DNA from: Trichuris trichiura
Lineage: Eukaryota > Nematoda > Enoplea > Trichinellida > Trichuridae
Assembly (NCBI GenBank): GCA_037903355.1
Contig: JBAJFE010000062.1
Span: 806,001 to 870,000 of the forward strand
DNA: 64,000 nt
Direction: 5' to 3'
The translations under genes were made by a program, and so were the position numbers. Shown here piece by piece: positions 31,990-44,662 of this stretch. The notes beneath the pieces are model-generated. The model saw nothing but the letters and a program-made list of their open reading frames with translations. It did no database searches and was not told the DNA's origin. Positions within the stretch are counted from its first letter, which is position 1. The number at the start of each line of letters is the position of its first letter.

Positions 31990-32704
31990 ATGAACTTTGG
32001 AGCTCCTGAAAAATGTTATGACAATTTTGACCGAATGTGACCTTCAGAAGACAGTGAATGCTAATGAAGAGGTCTCGCCATGCATTAATTTCGCGCCTGA
32101 ACCTTTTACGGTATCCCTACGCAAATTTAAGAAACGTTCCTTTCCAGTGCTTCTTAAGTTGCGAATTGCAACTGTGCTGTATTAGTGCTTCAACTAGATT
32201 AATTCTGCATAAAGGCATAATGGAAAAATAAATGAAACAGGTTCCTCTGTTGGTAAGTCAGTAGTGAATAATAACGAAGTAAAAGAGCTTTGTGTTCATC
32301 AACTGTGCGTATAAGTATTATGATATCGCTTATCTCAACGAAACAGTCATCTGAGTAAGTATTTTTATTCATTTTGTTTTCAATGTTTCTTGAATTCGTC
32401 TAATAGGCGAAAGAACGAATCATGTGGGCGTGCAGGTTTAACACTTGAATTGAAGCGTATAATATGAAGGTTCTCTTCGATGACGCGTGAAATCGCTAAT
32501 GTACTAACCAGTTGAAAATGAAGATTTCTTTCGTGAAATTAATATAAACCTGGCTGTAACGACATCTGCTGGATTAAAAGGTATCCAGGCGGTTCGAATT
32601 CACGATCAGTTCTTTGCAACCTTTTTGCTCTCTTTTCCCAATAATACATGTTATTCTTCATTAGGTGCAAAAGTGGAGGGAAAAGCATGAAAACTTAAGC
32701 GTGT
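31990..32704. repeat. Upstream part of tRNA module A2
   Basis: Sequence from 32,289 onward duplicates 1-410 of the window. The first part is anonymous. Confidence 0.7.
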
Positions 32705-32777
32705 CGACCACGCAGAGGGCCGAAGCCTGGACATTTACGTTAAAAGCCTAACGCTCTACCGACTGAGCTACATGGGC
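32705..32777 (-). pseudogene. tRNA-Lys(TTT)-like, degenerate
   Basis: 73-nt alignment to tRNA-Lys with an intact TTT anticodon. The T arm (CAGGCTTCGGCCCTC) and acceptor are substituted, and a C at the base of the anticodon stem breaks a pair (TTACG). Confidence 0.7.
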
Positions 32778-33501
32778 ACGCATTACTGACAATAGAAAAG
32801 TTCGGACATAATTGGGTGCACGTGCGCGTTAACTTCTTTGAAATAACCGTGAACTCGTTTCATCGTAGCAATATAGCATGCTATGTCTGGTTTTCATGTT
32901 GTACTCTACTAAGAAGACGGACTCATCATTTACTTCAGATTTAAGATCCTTTGTGCCTTTTACTGCAGACCCTATGTTAATGTGCACTGATGTACGAGTT
33001 CTTTCCGTAGCAAGCTAACGCTGTTCGTATGCATTTGCAAAACGAAATAAATAAGCTTTGAGACCGCCTCAGAAATGTCCTTTTTTGGCTGGCCATCGAT
33101 TTTCTCGAAGACTTTCAGCGTCGTGTTCTAAATGTCTTCAGGTCAAAAAGTGACAGCTGATGCATTTTCAAAGCATCAAACGAATCAAGTTGTTTGACAC
33201 GAGATCCAATCCTGGGCATCCCGCGGAGAAAGAGAAGTCCTTGACACATCCATTTTCATTTACATATTTCTTGTATAGCTGACAATACGTCATATGTGAT
33301 AGTTCTCCAATTAGCATGGCAACTGTAGTGTCGCAGAATCGCTTCTATAATTTGCTGGGAACGCCGTTTCTTGTTCTCACTAATAAACAACCAGGTTTGA
33401 CGTATTTTTGGACTAAAATGACAAACACAGTACAATGCTTCGGGTAAATGTGAAGTAATTTAAGAGTGCTGTAAAACAGTTGAACAGATTCTTCTTGCAT
33501 A

Positions 33502-33573
33502 GGGGTTAGCGGGGAATCGAACCCCGGACCTCTCGCACCCAAAGCGAGAATCATACCACTAGACCACTAACCC
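33502..33573 (-). tRNA. tRNA-Pro(TGG)
   Basis: 72 nt, acceptor GGGTTAG/CTAACCC, anticodon loop TTTGGGT, T arm GGGGTTCGATTCCCC. A TTTT run about 26 nt downstream. Confidence 0.93.
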
Positions 33574-33868
33574 GCGTTCCCTTGTTTCTAACATGACTGA
33601 TGATCGGGTAGAAAGTTAACACGCATGACCTAACAGACGTTTTCACAACTTCAATCTCGTCAGTAGTCCTACACGTTGCCAACATGGGATCGATTGTGCT
33701 TGAGATAATCAGTGAGAAAAAGCTTCTCTCCCAAAAGTAAATGTGCTTACATGCTTCTCCCATGCGCCTTTTGTAATCAGGCAGAGATAGCGTTCTCCTG
33801 CACCCCTAACGAAAATAATCCATCCCTAATTCGTGCGCGAAGAAACTCTACAAGAATTCCAACAGAAC

Positions 33869-33940
33869 GCGTAGATGGTGTAGCAGTTAGCATGGTTGCC
33901 TTCCAAGCAATCGATCCGGGTTCGACTCCCGGTCTACGCA
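33869..33940 (+). tRNA. tRNA-Gly(TCC)
   Basis: 72 nt, acceptor GCGTAGA/TCTACGC, anticodon loop CTTCCAA. One D-loop change (AGCAGTTAG versus AGCGGTTAG). TTTT about 16 nt downstream. Confidence 0.92.
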
Positions 33941-34217
33941 GTATACATTCAGCACTTTTCAGGTAATACTGTTTGTTTCAGTCCGTCCCAACAATAAATT
34001 GAATCTGAATTTTGCCACTTGAACTGATTTAACATGCACTGCGGAAAGTTCGATGTTGACCCGTAAATTTTCTCAATTTATGAACTCGAATGACCCTTTA
34101 TCGCAAATACGAAACTCCGATTAGACGCTCATTCTTTCACCTTTGCAAGCAATGTTCTGCACTACCATCGTAACATTAATGTTGTATGTAGAGGGCAGCA
34201 TAAAGTTATCTCACGTT

Positions 34218-34290
34218 TGCCTCGAGCCGGGATTGAACCGGCGACATTTAGATCTTCAGTCTAACGCTCTCCCTACTGAGCTATCGAGGC
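34218..34290 (-). tRNA. tRNA-Phe(GAA)
   Basis: 73 nt, intact, anticodon loop CTGAAGA. No TTTT close downstream. Divergent from tRNA-Gly at 33,869. Confidence 0.92.
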
Positions 34291-35448
34291 ACAAGTTTGT
34301 TATACCTGTATCCAACACCGTCATGCTGCAATACACGTTTTCCCGCAGTGCGGTGAAGTAAACCGTGCATAATTATGCACGAATGTTTTACATCAAAGCC
34401 TATTGTTATACTTGCTGCATTTCTGCCCTCGAAACATTTCTAATTCCGCCAGTCCTTTGCGACACTTCAAAAGCTGCTTTCTCAGAAATGTCACCAGGGA
34501 GATATTTTTGTTCCGTGAATTACATGAACATAGCTGGACGAGTCGAGCAATGTTCTCCTCTTGAGCGTTTGTCATTCAGGAGAGGAATGATATTTGTAAA
34601 ACTGTGCGCTTTTCAGCGGGGCTGACGCAGGTACGCAACTGGGTCTCCGTTAAGAGAAATACCGAAGTCACCAAAACGTTGTAACGGTCACGCCGCGTGT
34701 GCTTTACGACTTTTCGCCGACGATTGAAGTAGAAGAATTCCGAAGGCTCTGGCCTTCCCCTCTCATCTCTTCAGCAGGAACATTAAACTGTTTTGTATAC
34801 GTGACAGCGCAATGTGTTCACGCAGCTTCAGAGGTGCCACCAAAGTGTGTTTTCAAGGAAGAATTAATCGTGCGTTAAAAGTTACAGCTTGTGGGCGGGT
34901 TATGATACTGTTTTCGTAGGAGCAATGAATAAAAAGCCCATTTTTTCATGATCTCACAAACACCCACTGCTTTCAAGCTACACTGTCTACAAATACCTGT
35001 GAAGTTCTGATCGTCTACCGTTAGTTACAAGTGTTTGCTTTTGCCTGTCACAGGTTTTGTTATAGAACAGAAATAATTTTACTCCCTCAGATGGAAGGGG
35101 TCACTTTGAATTTAACAAATGTTAACATTTCACAATTGCAAGCAGTTGTCCTTAGAAATAGTGCATTATTATAATAGCGCTTGATAATTTGCGACGCAGT
35201 TCTTGTACATCGACGGATGTGGCAGCTGTCGTGAAGGACTTCCCAGCAGAAGTGGAGCTAGACTGTCTTTTCGATGCAGTCTGAATGTGAAATTGTCTAC
35301 AGGTTTATAGCTTGAATCCTTAAGACTCGATGTGTCACAGAAGTGCTGCAAGAAGCTAACCTGCTCTATCGAACTTAAGCGTGAAATTTGGATTCTAGAT
35401 ATCATAAAATTTCGTACGTGAAATTTATTCTGAAGCGGCATTCCGTGC

Positions 35449-35520
35449 TCCCGTGTGGTCTAGTGGCAAGGATTTGTGGCTTTCACCCACACGGCCCGGG
35501 TTCGATTCCCGGCACGGGAA
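35449..35520 (+). tRNA. tRNA-Glu(TTC)
   Basis: 72 nt, acceptor TCCCGTG/CACGGGA, anticodon loop CTTTCAC. A single D-loop substitution (GGCAAGG for GGCTAGG). No TTTT within 40 nt. Confidence 0.9.
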
Positions 35521-36111
35521 TTTCTGTACTGAAAGATAAAGGAGGAATGCTGAAAAACATATTAACTATTAGTTGTCAGCGGCATAGCTCACGTAAAATG
35601 ACGTCATCACACTTTTTATCCGCTTTAATTTCACTTTTGTCCATCCCTGTTTTATTAGATATTAATCCCGTTCTCTCCCTTGTGTAATTTGGTTGACTTA
35701 GCATTGCAATGCGTAATTTCAGCCACGTAGGATACTCTATATCTTGACGAAACAGCTACCGTTATTTTAGGAGAGACGCTCTTGATGTTTCTCTGTCATT
35801 GACTGCTATTATTGCTCTATCGTCAGCGAGGTGGAGATTCCGTCTAGCTGACGCCTGTGTTAACCTTTATAAAACGTTTCACTTTCGCTGCATCTATTCA
35901 CATTTAGTAGTGCTCTGTTTTCTTCACAGAATGAATGTATGTCGAATGGGAGGTCTGCCTCTTTTCTTCACAGCTTCAGGGAAATGCTGTGTAATGCTTA
36001 CGAGATTAGACTTGTGCAACCAGTTGCACAAATAAAAAGTTTAGTCGTTAATACTGAGGATTAGTTTCATTTTAGGATTTGGAAGGGGCTACACAAAGCG
36101 GAAGTGCCACT

Positions 36112-36183
36112 GGGGTTAGCGGGGAATTGAACCCCGGACCTCTCGCACCCTAAGCGAGAATCATACCACTAGACCACTAACCC
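36112..36183 (-). tRNA. tRNA-Pro(AGG)
   Basis: 72 nt, all stems intact, anticodon loop TTAGGGT (AGG). It occupies the place that a degenerate Pro(TGG) relic fills in module A3 (49,133). Confidence 0.92.
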
Positions 36184-36841
36184 TGAAAGCATCGGGTTTA
36201 GCTCCTTTACAAATAGCGTGGTTTCCGTGACATTGACGTTATGGATTCCGGAGTCAATAATACTTTAAGTGATTCAGTTTAAGAACGTCATCTTCCGTTT
36301 AGAGCGTACCGCGTAAATTTGCTTCCCAGTTAACATCGCTTTTGACTTGTAGTTTCCTAAACCACCCTCAAAAAAATGTTAACCATCGCTGCGAAGAATA
36401 AATAGAATTAAAGGCTAATTAAAATCTACTTTTTTCTGGATTGTCACGCTTTGCATTTTAGACAAATTACTGAGGAGCTTTCAAATGTGTTGTATGAGTT
36501 GCCCACCCAAAGGACTGTTAGCTAGACTCTTGCTGAAATTCGTCAAAACGATTTTGCAAGGTGTTGCTAAAGTTCGTGATAGAACAGTAATTCTAAGCAG
36601 GCCAGAAATAACTTGAAGCATTGTTAGTAATAAACAGGAGAGCGAGTTCGGTTTACTGGTTAATTAGTGGGATATGTTTAAAGTCGCTCTTCATTATCTG
36701 AGAGAAACTTAGAAGTTGCATACTCAGGAAGAAAGTCCTGCTGTGTCCTAGTCTGTTAAGATTCTTCGTATCTTATCGGTCATAGAACATGCGTATAATC
36801 TGCTAACCATTCCTTCTGTGACAGGAAGCGTTTTCTAGCAC
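36184..36841. other. Intergenic, nothing recognised
   Basis: No gene or obvious repeat. Confidence 0.5.
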
Positions 36842-36908
36842 GCAGACAGTGTAGGAGTTAGCATGGCTGCCTTCCAAGCAGTCGATCCGGGTTCGACCGG
36901 TCTACGCA
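36842..36908 (+). pseudogene. tRNA-Gly(TCC)-like pseudogene
   Basis: The anticodon arm with TCC is intact. The 5' acceptor/D region is shortened, and the T arm lost about three bases (CCGGGTTCGACCGG), giving 67 nt. Confidence 0.75.
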
Positions 36909-37417
36909 ATAACATTTTGAATCCTCTAAAACAGTATCATAGCACTGATAGTTGTTTCTTGTTAAGAGGCACGCACTTATGATCCATTGAATAAGGAACT
37001 GAACAGTTGTGCGCCATATGTGAGTAGAAGAAGGTAGTGAGGATATGTATGTCTAAATTTAGAAGGAGAGCAGCGACTTTCATTGGTTATCCTTTCGCTA
37101 AGCAACATTCTCAAGTTAAGGCGACAGTTAGGTTGGTCGATTATGCTAAAAATAATAACGTAATAGATGCAAGATGATTTAAACAGTGAATTACAGAAAT
37201 GGAGAAAAATTTATTTCTCATAGGCATCGTAAGAGTATAGTATGAATCGATCAATTTTCCATGTTACAATGCCAGCGAAGGGACGTTCATAATAAGACGA
37301 ACGAATCATGAATTTTGACAAACTTAATTACTGTAAAAATCTGGACGCAGTGTGAATTTGTATTTGTGAATACAGTCGAGTTCAATCGCATTCGCTGCTA
37401 GTATTCAATTCGCAGAC

Positions 37418-37489
37418 TTCCCGTGCCGGGAATCGAACCCGGGCCGTGTGGGTGAAAGCCACAAATCCTAGCCACTAGACCACACGGGA
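37418..37489 (-). tRNA. tRNA-Glu(TTC)
   Basis: 72 nt, intact, anticodon loop CTTTCAC. It pairs with the Gly relic at 36,842 in a Gly-Glu block repeated at 40,202-40,840. No close TTTT. Confidence 0.92.
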
Positions 37490-39036
37490 GCAATTACGTA
37501 TTGTTATTGAGTACAAGTCGGCAATATCCTAATTCTGATACCAAACATACTACCTATTCTGGAAGCGAGTTTTTCAAATCTTGGAACTTTGAATTTCTTT
37601 TCGTCGTTCAGCGAAGTTTAATTACATTTTTCAGTGTCCTGTGGGAATGTTAAAGCTCATTTGCCAAGAGTCAACTTGCGAAAAACTTTAGTTTTTTCTT
37701 TTCTTTGGAAGATTTCCAAAAGTGATGGAACATTATCGCTCCGTTCGATTCATATTTTAGGAACGCTTTTAGGATAAGTTTCACTATGCTCAAGATAGCT
37801 TTTTGTAATGCGCAATCCACTTTCACAGGCTCTTATTTGCTCAAACAGTTGCCTCCAAGTGTGCATGCTTTTGACCTTAACAGTGCTTAAGCATTCCCAA
37901 TCAGAATAACTACTTCTGTTCAACAATACAGCGTGTAATGCTGAAAAACATGAACTTCTGTCTTATACGGCGACCTTCGAACACGGTAAGCCTTCATGAA
38001 AGCATTGAGCTTGTAACTATTGAAAAGCCTTCACACATTCATCTGCATAAAGTTTTGTTCATTACTGCAATGCAGGAGAAACAGCTGGGTAGAGCAGTTA
38101 CAAGCTGCTGCTTGTAGTTTTTGCGGGCGCGTTTTATAGTGCCAACCAGAATGTCAAACACATTTGATGTTTTTCCGGACGTGTTAAGTGAAATAAAACT
38201 TTTTTGTATTTTACAGGTAATTAGTCTTTGTGTAGACTAACTGGGCAATTTATAGACGGCGGAAAAGTTGTAAGCAATATGCTAACACGTAAAGCTTCAT
38301 ATATTTCGTACGGTATTTTGCGCCTATTTCTGCACTGTAAAGCGCCTTCTGACGAACTGGCAAAGCATTTGGTCCGCGCTTGAATAACTGACCAGTCAAA
38401 AAATTGAGTTCAATGGTGGCTCTGATGGGGATAATCTATCTTCCTTGATCCTCCGGAGCTTTCGGTTCGACAAGCCTGACTCTAACGTTGGCTAGAAAAA
38501 GTAACAGTACAAGGTGCAATAGTCTGGCCAGGTACACAGGCAGATTGAAAAAATGAGGGAAAGAGCTGCAGTGGGTAGCCATTCTGAACTGAACGGCTTG
38601 CCGAAACTGTTTGAGATTTCTTGCATCTCCACGTGTTGCTGCGAATTGTTATCTGGGCGCTGGTCACCGTGGGGTAGTCAGAGCACACGCGGATTTAGCC
38701 TAATAAAGCAGGAATTGATAAAATGGTCTAGGCTGACAAAGAACGGCGACGAAAACCCTGGTCTTCAATGTAGACCGGAGGTTTTACTGGAAAGCGTGTA
38801 GTTCGAAGTTTCTCAAGACGACTATCCGTGAGCAGCGCTGGAACACATGCGTTCTTTTGGAACAATGGCATGAATGGTCTAACTAGCTGAGCTTTTTGTT
38901 GGAAACCAAACGTAATAACGAACTTATGGTCATACCCTGGTGACAAGCAACTGAATCCTTATCGTCTGAAATGTTCCTACGTCCTATTCCCAATTCGTTA
39001 ATGCCCATTAAATTTCTACTCTCTCAAGCACTAACT
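37490..39036. other. Intergenic with one eroded Penelope-type motif
   Basis: GGAGCTTTCGG at 38,456-38,466 matches the start of the hammerhead-like motif but the remainder (CTGANGA side) is gone. Otherwise anonymous short ORFs. Confidence 0.45.
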
Positions 39037-39109
39037 GCCCGTGTAGCTCAGTCGGTAGAGCGTTAGGCTTTTAACCTAAATGTCCAGGGTTCGACCCCCT
39101 GCGCGGGCG
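39037..39109 (+). tRNA. tRNA-Lys(TTT), variant acceptor
   Basis: 73 nt. The acceptor GCCCGTG pairs with CGCGGGC (compensating change from the usual GCCCATG/CGTGGGC), so it is under pairing constraint and likely functional. Anticodon loop CTTTTAA. Confidence 0.92.
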
Positions 39110-40201
39110 AAGTGAGAAAGCTAGTGTAATAATTTACATTTACTTTTATTAAACAAGTAATTCTTCACTCTTTCTAATTGAAGGACAAAATAATCGCCGG
39201 CTACGCTATCCTTGATTATTACATGTCTTTCAAGTAATAATACAGTAACGAAACATGCCGCCTTCGTTAAACTTCGCGGAGTTATAGTAGCAATTTATTT
39301 CTCTTTGTTCGCAACGGAGTTTGAACAAAGTTGGGCATATGAACAGTTGGGGTGAATCTACCATTGCAGAACTATGAAAATGCGTTGCAATCTCAAAGGG
39401 TCGGTTGCGGGAGCTTTGAAGACTACAGAAAGTAAACAGTTACAGAAGGGCAAAATGGGCATGCAACGAGTAAATGTTTAATACAACAAAACCAAAGTAA
39501 AACAAAGCTATTAGTATTATCAGCAAACAGCTCGCACTGGTCACGTAGGCCTCATTCAGTAGAAGTTTTAACATTCTAACTCTATAGGTGCAATTGCTCA
39601 CTGAGACAAAGGTCAGAATAGTGAGCTTCTGACGTTCTATAAAGCTTGAGAAAGTCAGTCGCGAAATGATCATTGACGATAAAACAATCCTTTTACAGAA
39701 GAAAAGAGACTTCAGTGCGTGCCTTCATTTTGATACATGTTCAGCATTGAGTACATAGCATTTCGTAACGAGTGCGTAAATCTCTATGTCAGCGAGAAAG
39801 CGACTGTGTAGGACTGTCAGCGCATTCGCAGCACATTATTCACATTTTACTTGCTGAGCGGGAACATGATTTTATTTCTTATTGTTGTCTTTTGATGAAA
39901 AAGGTTACATTTGACATCAGACGGCAGAAAGGAAAACGAGAGGGTGACCTGAGAAGCTGAGGGAGAGATAATCTGATGTGAGAATGGCGCGTTGACTATG
40001 AACCAGTCTACACCTTATGAACAAGTTCTGCGTGAAGGACAATTATGCGCCCATTTTCCAATGCTTTTAGACTCAGAAAAGCGATGCCCGGTCATAGTTC
40101 GCATTGTTATGTTAGCGCTGTTCCGATTGCAGTTGAAATACATGTACTCTATTGAACTGCTTTGTCGACAACTTCTCCAAAACGGTTGATCTACTGGCAA
40201 C
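39110..40201. other. Intergenic, nothing recognised
   Basis: Short ORFs only. Confidence 0.5.
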
Positions 40202-40273
40202 GCGTAGATGGTGTAGCGGTTAGCATGGTTGCCTTCCAAGCAATCGATCTGGGTTCGACTCCCGGTCTACGCA
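40202..40273 (+). tRNA. tRNA-Gly(TCC)
   Basis: 72 nt, intact acceptor, anticodon loop CTTCCAA. One T-stem C-to-T change yields a G-T wobble. No TTTT close downstream. Confidence 0.88.
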
Positions 40274-40774
40274 ATAACATCTTGACTTCTCCAAAATAGA
40301 AAATGTCTTATGCCAATAACAGTTCCATTTCATCGCTAGCGGCACATTTACTATCAACTTGACGAAGATGCAGAACAGTTCTGCTACGAATATGAGCAAC
40401 ACGCTTTCCTGCACAGACGAGGTAATGAGAATATCCTTGCTTAAATTTTGACACAGTTATGAATTTCATTTAATATTTTATCTTCTCGATAATCAATATT
40501 CTCAAGTAGAAAGCGCAAAATTGATCAATTTTGCTGAAACTAAAAGCGGAATTGGTGGAAAGATCATTTATGCAATTTATTACATAAAACGGTAAATATT
40601 CAAGACTAGCAAAAAACCAAAGAATGACGCCAAGGAAAAGAAATTCAAGTTCAGACTACCGTGATGAAAACTAACCAATGTAACCACACAAAAAGAGCTG
40701 TACGCAATCTGCCACGTATTTGTAAAGAAAAATTAGTTCAGTCACGTTTACAGTCAATATTTCAGTTCGCTGAC

Positions 40775-40840
40775 TTCCCGTGCCGGGAATCGAACCCGGG
40801 CCGTGTGGGTGAAAGCACAAATCCTAGAGACCACACGGGA
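40775..40840 (-). pseudogene. tRNA-Glu with D-arm deletion
   Basis: Only 66 nt. T arm, variable loop and both acceptor strands match tRNA-Glu, but bases from the D arm and anticodon stem are missing (AGCACAAATCCTAGAGACC on the plus strand). Confidence 0.8.
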
Positions 40841-42210
40841 ATCTATTAATCACATCTTTTGTTCGACTTACAATACGTTCATTGGGAAGTGACATCCTAT
40901 GGGTTTTTACACCGATCATAATACCTGTTACGTATTTTGGACTTCAAATCACTTAACGTCCATTATCGACTTCGACTAGATTTAATCACGTTCCTCAGGA
41001 TCCAATTAGAAGGTTAAATTTTACCTAGCAAGATACATTGTGCGCAAAGCATCGCCTTCTCGCTTTAAGGTGATGGACTTTTAAAAGAGGCAAAACTTTC
41101 ATCGCTTCTTTGGAGCGTTATTTTGGGAAGCCTTTTCGTACAAGCATCAATATATCCCTAACATCGCGCAGGCACCTACTCCCATCAGCCCCCGAACATA
41201 ACTTTTCAAGCTTTCATAACTAATAATTCTTTATCATTCTCTTCTTTGCTTAATTAGTTGTCTCCAAATGTCCGAAGCAAAGCGTGAACTTTGGCTTTAA
41301 GAAATTTCAACGTCACGAGGAAGTAAAATTTCCGCGCGCTTTCATTTTCCCAAGAAACTGAAAGGGGACATTGCCTGACGTTAGGAAGTAAAGGGAAAGA
41401 TGGAATCATCTTTTCTGTCTGTTGCGCGCGCTCTTTGCCCTAAAGTTATAACTGCTTGAACGCAATACTTGTTGCTGCAATTCAAGTGTCAGGGCAAATT
41501 ATGACCAGCAAGAAACTGCGTATAGTTGCACGTATCGCGGCCTTTCTGCAGTCACTTAACTGCGTTGAGTGATGCACAAGAAGACATTACGCATGCTCTG
41601 CAGGCACATGCTTCCATGCTGGGAACCACGTACAGCAAAGTCGACTGCGCCTGCGCCTTAAACAAAGAGTCGGGTGAACTTATCCTTGCATCTGGTAATT
41701 CCTTAACCTGTGCGAGTTCACTTAGATAATGACCGGGGACGCTCCAGGCGCTGCTCACTCTCACGTAGACAAAAACCTATATATATGCAGCCGAGGAGTT
41801 CGGAATGGTGATTTTTTATCCTTATTTAGAACTGCCACTGTTGTACGACCGTAGTGAAATTATGTTCCTTCTTTCATGCAGGTGCCATCAACGGTTAACG
41901 ATATGAGCCCAAAGTAACCAGCAAATTCGTTGAAACCCAGCAACCGTGGTGTCCTACGCAACTCAAAATTAAATGTTACTGGATGCTTTAAACGTGGAAA
42001 GCAAAGGAGGACGCTCAAAAAGGTTCAGCTTCTCATGAAGAAGAAGTATAAGAAGAAGAAATCTTACGAATAAAATATACAATGCTACACTTTGAACCTA
42101 AGCATACAGACGGAGGTGAGGCTTTGCCAAAAATAGAAATAAAGCCTTTTAAAATGTTTTTTGGTATGATTGGTAGCGCGGGGACGATTCCGAAACATCA
42201 CCGACCTTAC
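40841..42210. other. Intergenic left of the large palindrome
   Basis: No recognised gene. A purine-rich GAAGAAGAAG stretch lies near 42,035. The inverted homology may extend further left than 42,211, but the window ends on the other arm. Confidence 0.5.
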
Positions 42211-42856
42211 CTCGAAAGGGCACAATGTCTTAAGCCTGACAATGACGGCATTCAATAGGAAACAATACGACTGGAACAGCCGTGACTTTAAACAATTAGA
42301 TATAACTTACTCTTTCCAAGCGATCAAATTCGAACGAAGCAGACGACGGACTCAGTTCCATATGTCCAGGCAGGTAGGAAATAGTTGCTCTGCTGTTCTG
42401 ACGGCTGTACGACGTCGTAGCAATGAATAAAGATCCTGTCTCGCATCAGCCTTATTCTTCGGTTCCTTAACTTCAGGACCACAGCGAATGAATAATACTT
42501 CGCTAGCACTATTCGCTACTTACACAGGCTTTTAGATTACTATTAATTTCGCAATGTCAAAGTCACTTATCAAAGTTTGTGACTCATTTCCAGTTCATCG
42601 ATCTGCTGAACAGTTACCTCTTCAGCCGAGTCTGCTCAAACACATTTGATATTTTGAATAATAGGAGTACCCAAAATCATGAAGTTTCACTTTACGAACA
42701 AATTGCCCATTCCCACTAGCCTTTGTAAATCGGGACATTACTGTGATACCTTTCGTTTCTTAAAAAGTCACTACAACTAAACGAACTATTTGGAGTTGCC
42801 CCATGATTATGAGCAAAATTATTCAGCCTATTATTCAACAAGGATATTGGATAGAA

Positions 42857-43762
42857 CAGTGTTTCCCAACCTTTTTGGAGCCAGGGCCCTCTTTCGCGAC
42901 CTTCAACATGCCGGGGCCCCCCGTCATTCTCCTGCTTCTGTTATCCTCAGGTGCGCCTACTGTGGTTACGTTGTTGTGAATTTGTACAAGTAGTTCAACA
43001 CCTGAAACAGCCTGCAGAATGTGGAATTGACTTCGCTGCCTACCGTGTATGTCAAAGAAAAAACAGTTAAGCCGGGTCGTCATTAAAAACCTTGTTAACC
43101 TGCGGATCTTGTCAGCCGCAAGTAGGACCCCATCTTTTGCGCTGTGAAAGTTGTGTGTGCGATCAATGGCTAGAAAACATGGCGCTGCGAAGTCAACGTT
43201 GAATTTTGTTTCTACACTAGAGCGAAATGGTTAGTAAAGAAGCTGGCTGCCGTATGCGCCGAAAGCTCCTTAACGATATTCGAAACCGTTAACGCCTTTA
43301 ATTCTTTTGTTGGCACTGAAGGCGTTCTTTTCGTACTGCTGGACTTAAGCCGGCTAATTGCGGATCGGGGAGCCTTCAGAGTACAAACGCCGCACTGGGT
43401 TTCTTCTTCCTCAATTTTTTGGGCTGTTAGCAGTGGTAGCGCAACAGGTAAGTCAGGCTGCGATGCTGTTCTCAGGGCTGCGCAACACTGAATCTAAATT
43501 CAATATTTCCTCAGGGCAAGACGGCAGTCGTTCGATCTTAGCTCAGTGGGACGACTATGTATGGTGCAGTGCTACTAATTTATCCACGTCCGGCTCGATA
43601 GTCGTCAGGAGTCACCTCAGGTCGCCTTGCCTCACTATCCTGAACGGCAGATTGCTCTCGTCCCGCGGCACCGACTACCAGGGATTCCCTGATGCCCTTC
43701 TAAGCTCCCACGGACCCCCTAAATCCCCAATTCTTCCCTGGGACCCCATTTGGAAATCACTG
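42857..43762. mobile_element. Non-autonomous hAT element with 8-bp target duplication
   Basis: GGATAGAA occurs at 42,849-42,856 and 43,763-43,770, directly flanking the ends. The element starts CAGTGTTTCCCAACC and its other end reads, inverted, CAGTGATTTCCAAATGG, both typical hAT termini. The 906-bp interior encodes no transposase; the 136-codon ORF inside has no recognised domain. Confidence 0.85.
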
Positions 43763-43988
43763 GGATAGAAGCATATCGTGTAAAAAGGCACAGAGAAGGC
43801 ACTTGCAAAAATAGTTTCTGAATTCATGCGTGCTTCATGTGCAAACAGTGGTGAAAAAAGTCGTAAAGTAGCAACGGAGAAAAAATAAAAACGCAGAATC
43901 ATGCAGAGGCATCGCCCTTTCCTATTGTACATGAGAATTTTAAGTGATCCGGCGCATGCACCATTTGGCAACAGATTAATCAAAAACA

Positions 43989-44061
43989 GCCTCGATAGCT
44001 CAGTAGGGAGAGCGTTAGACTGAAGATCTAAATGTCGCCGGTTCAATCCCGGCTCGAGGCA
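43989..44061 (+). tRNA. tRNA-Phe(GAA)
   Basis: 73 nt, intact, anticodon loop CTGAAGA, followed 13 nt downstream by a six-T terminator (44,074-44,079). Exact mirror of 62,150-62,222. Confidence 0.94.
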
Positions 44062-44589
44062 TTCACGTGCATATTTTTTGTCCTATGATGACAAGAACGT
44101 CATAATTGCAGTTTTGACAATGCGTGACAACGCTCACTTGCAAGAAAGTGAAAATGATAAACGTGAAAATATTTCTTACCAATTACGTGCTTACAATAAA
44201 CAATTTTATTAAAGCACAGGTTGAGAAGGTTTACATACTACTCTTCTTTCAGTTGCAAACATCAGCAACTAGTTGACATCTTCAAATTCCATTGTTACAC
44301 AAATCAGTTCCCTGGCGAGCAACCACGCTAAGCAATACGCCATTAACAGCATCGGAACAGCAAGAGTAGCAATGCTGCCACGACTGATATTTTTGTAATC
44401 GTTAATACAGGCAGTTACAAATCAGTAGTATCAACGATGAAATGAATTGCGCTTCTCCCAAGCAGAGCCCAGTGCTTCTCGACCGTAAAAACCTGGAGAC
44501 TAGCAAGCGCACTTCTGTATTTCTCCAATCTTGTTCTATGATACGCTAAATATTCTCTTACAAAGCTATTATTTTTTCAAAAAACAACT

Positions 44590-44662
44590 GCCCATGTAGC
44601 TCAGTCGGTAGAGCGTTAGGCTTTTAACCTAAATGTCCAGGGTTCGACCCCCTGCGTGGGCG
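44590..44662 (+). tRNA. tRNA-Lys(TTT)
   Basis: 73 nt, intact, anticodon loop CTTTTAA. Exact mirror of 61,549-61,621. No TTTT close downstream. Confidence 0.93.

Larger units (their letters stand above)
32289..36183. repeat. tRNA module copy A2 (Lys-Pro-Gly-Phe-Glu-Pro)
   Basis: The cleanest uninterrupted module. Gaps: Pro-Gly 295 bp, Gly-Phe 277 bp, Phe-Glu about 1.16 kb, Glu-Pro 591 bp. Copy A3 at 45.8-49.9 kb and inverted copy A4 at 56.3-60.4 kb have the same order and nearly the same gaps. Confidence 0.9.

Noticed and set aside
43358..43768. 136-codon ORF, identical in both palindrome arms, as a gene
   Set aside because: It lies almost entirely inside the non-autonomous hAT element, ends at its terminus and has no domain. 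Its duplication only reflects the arm identity.
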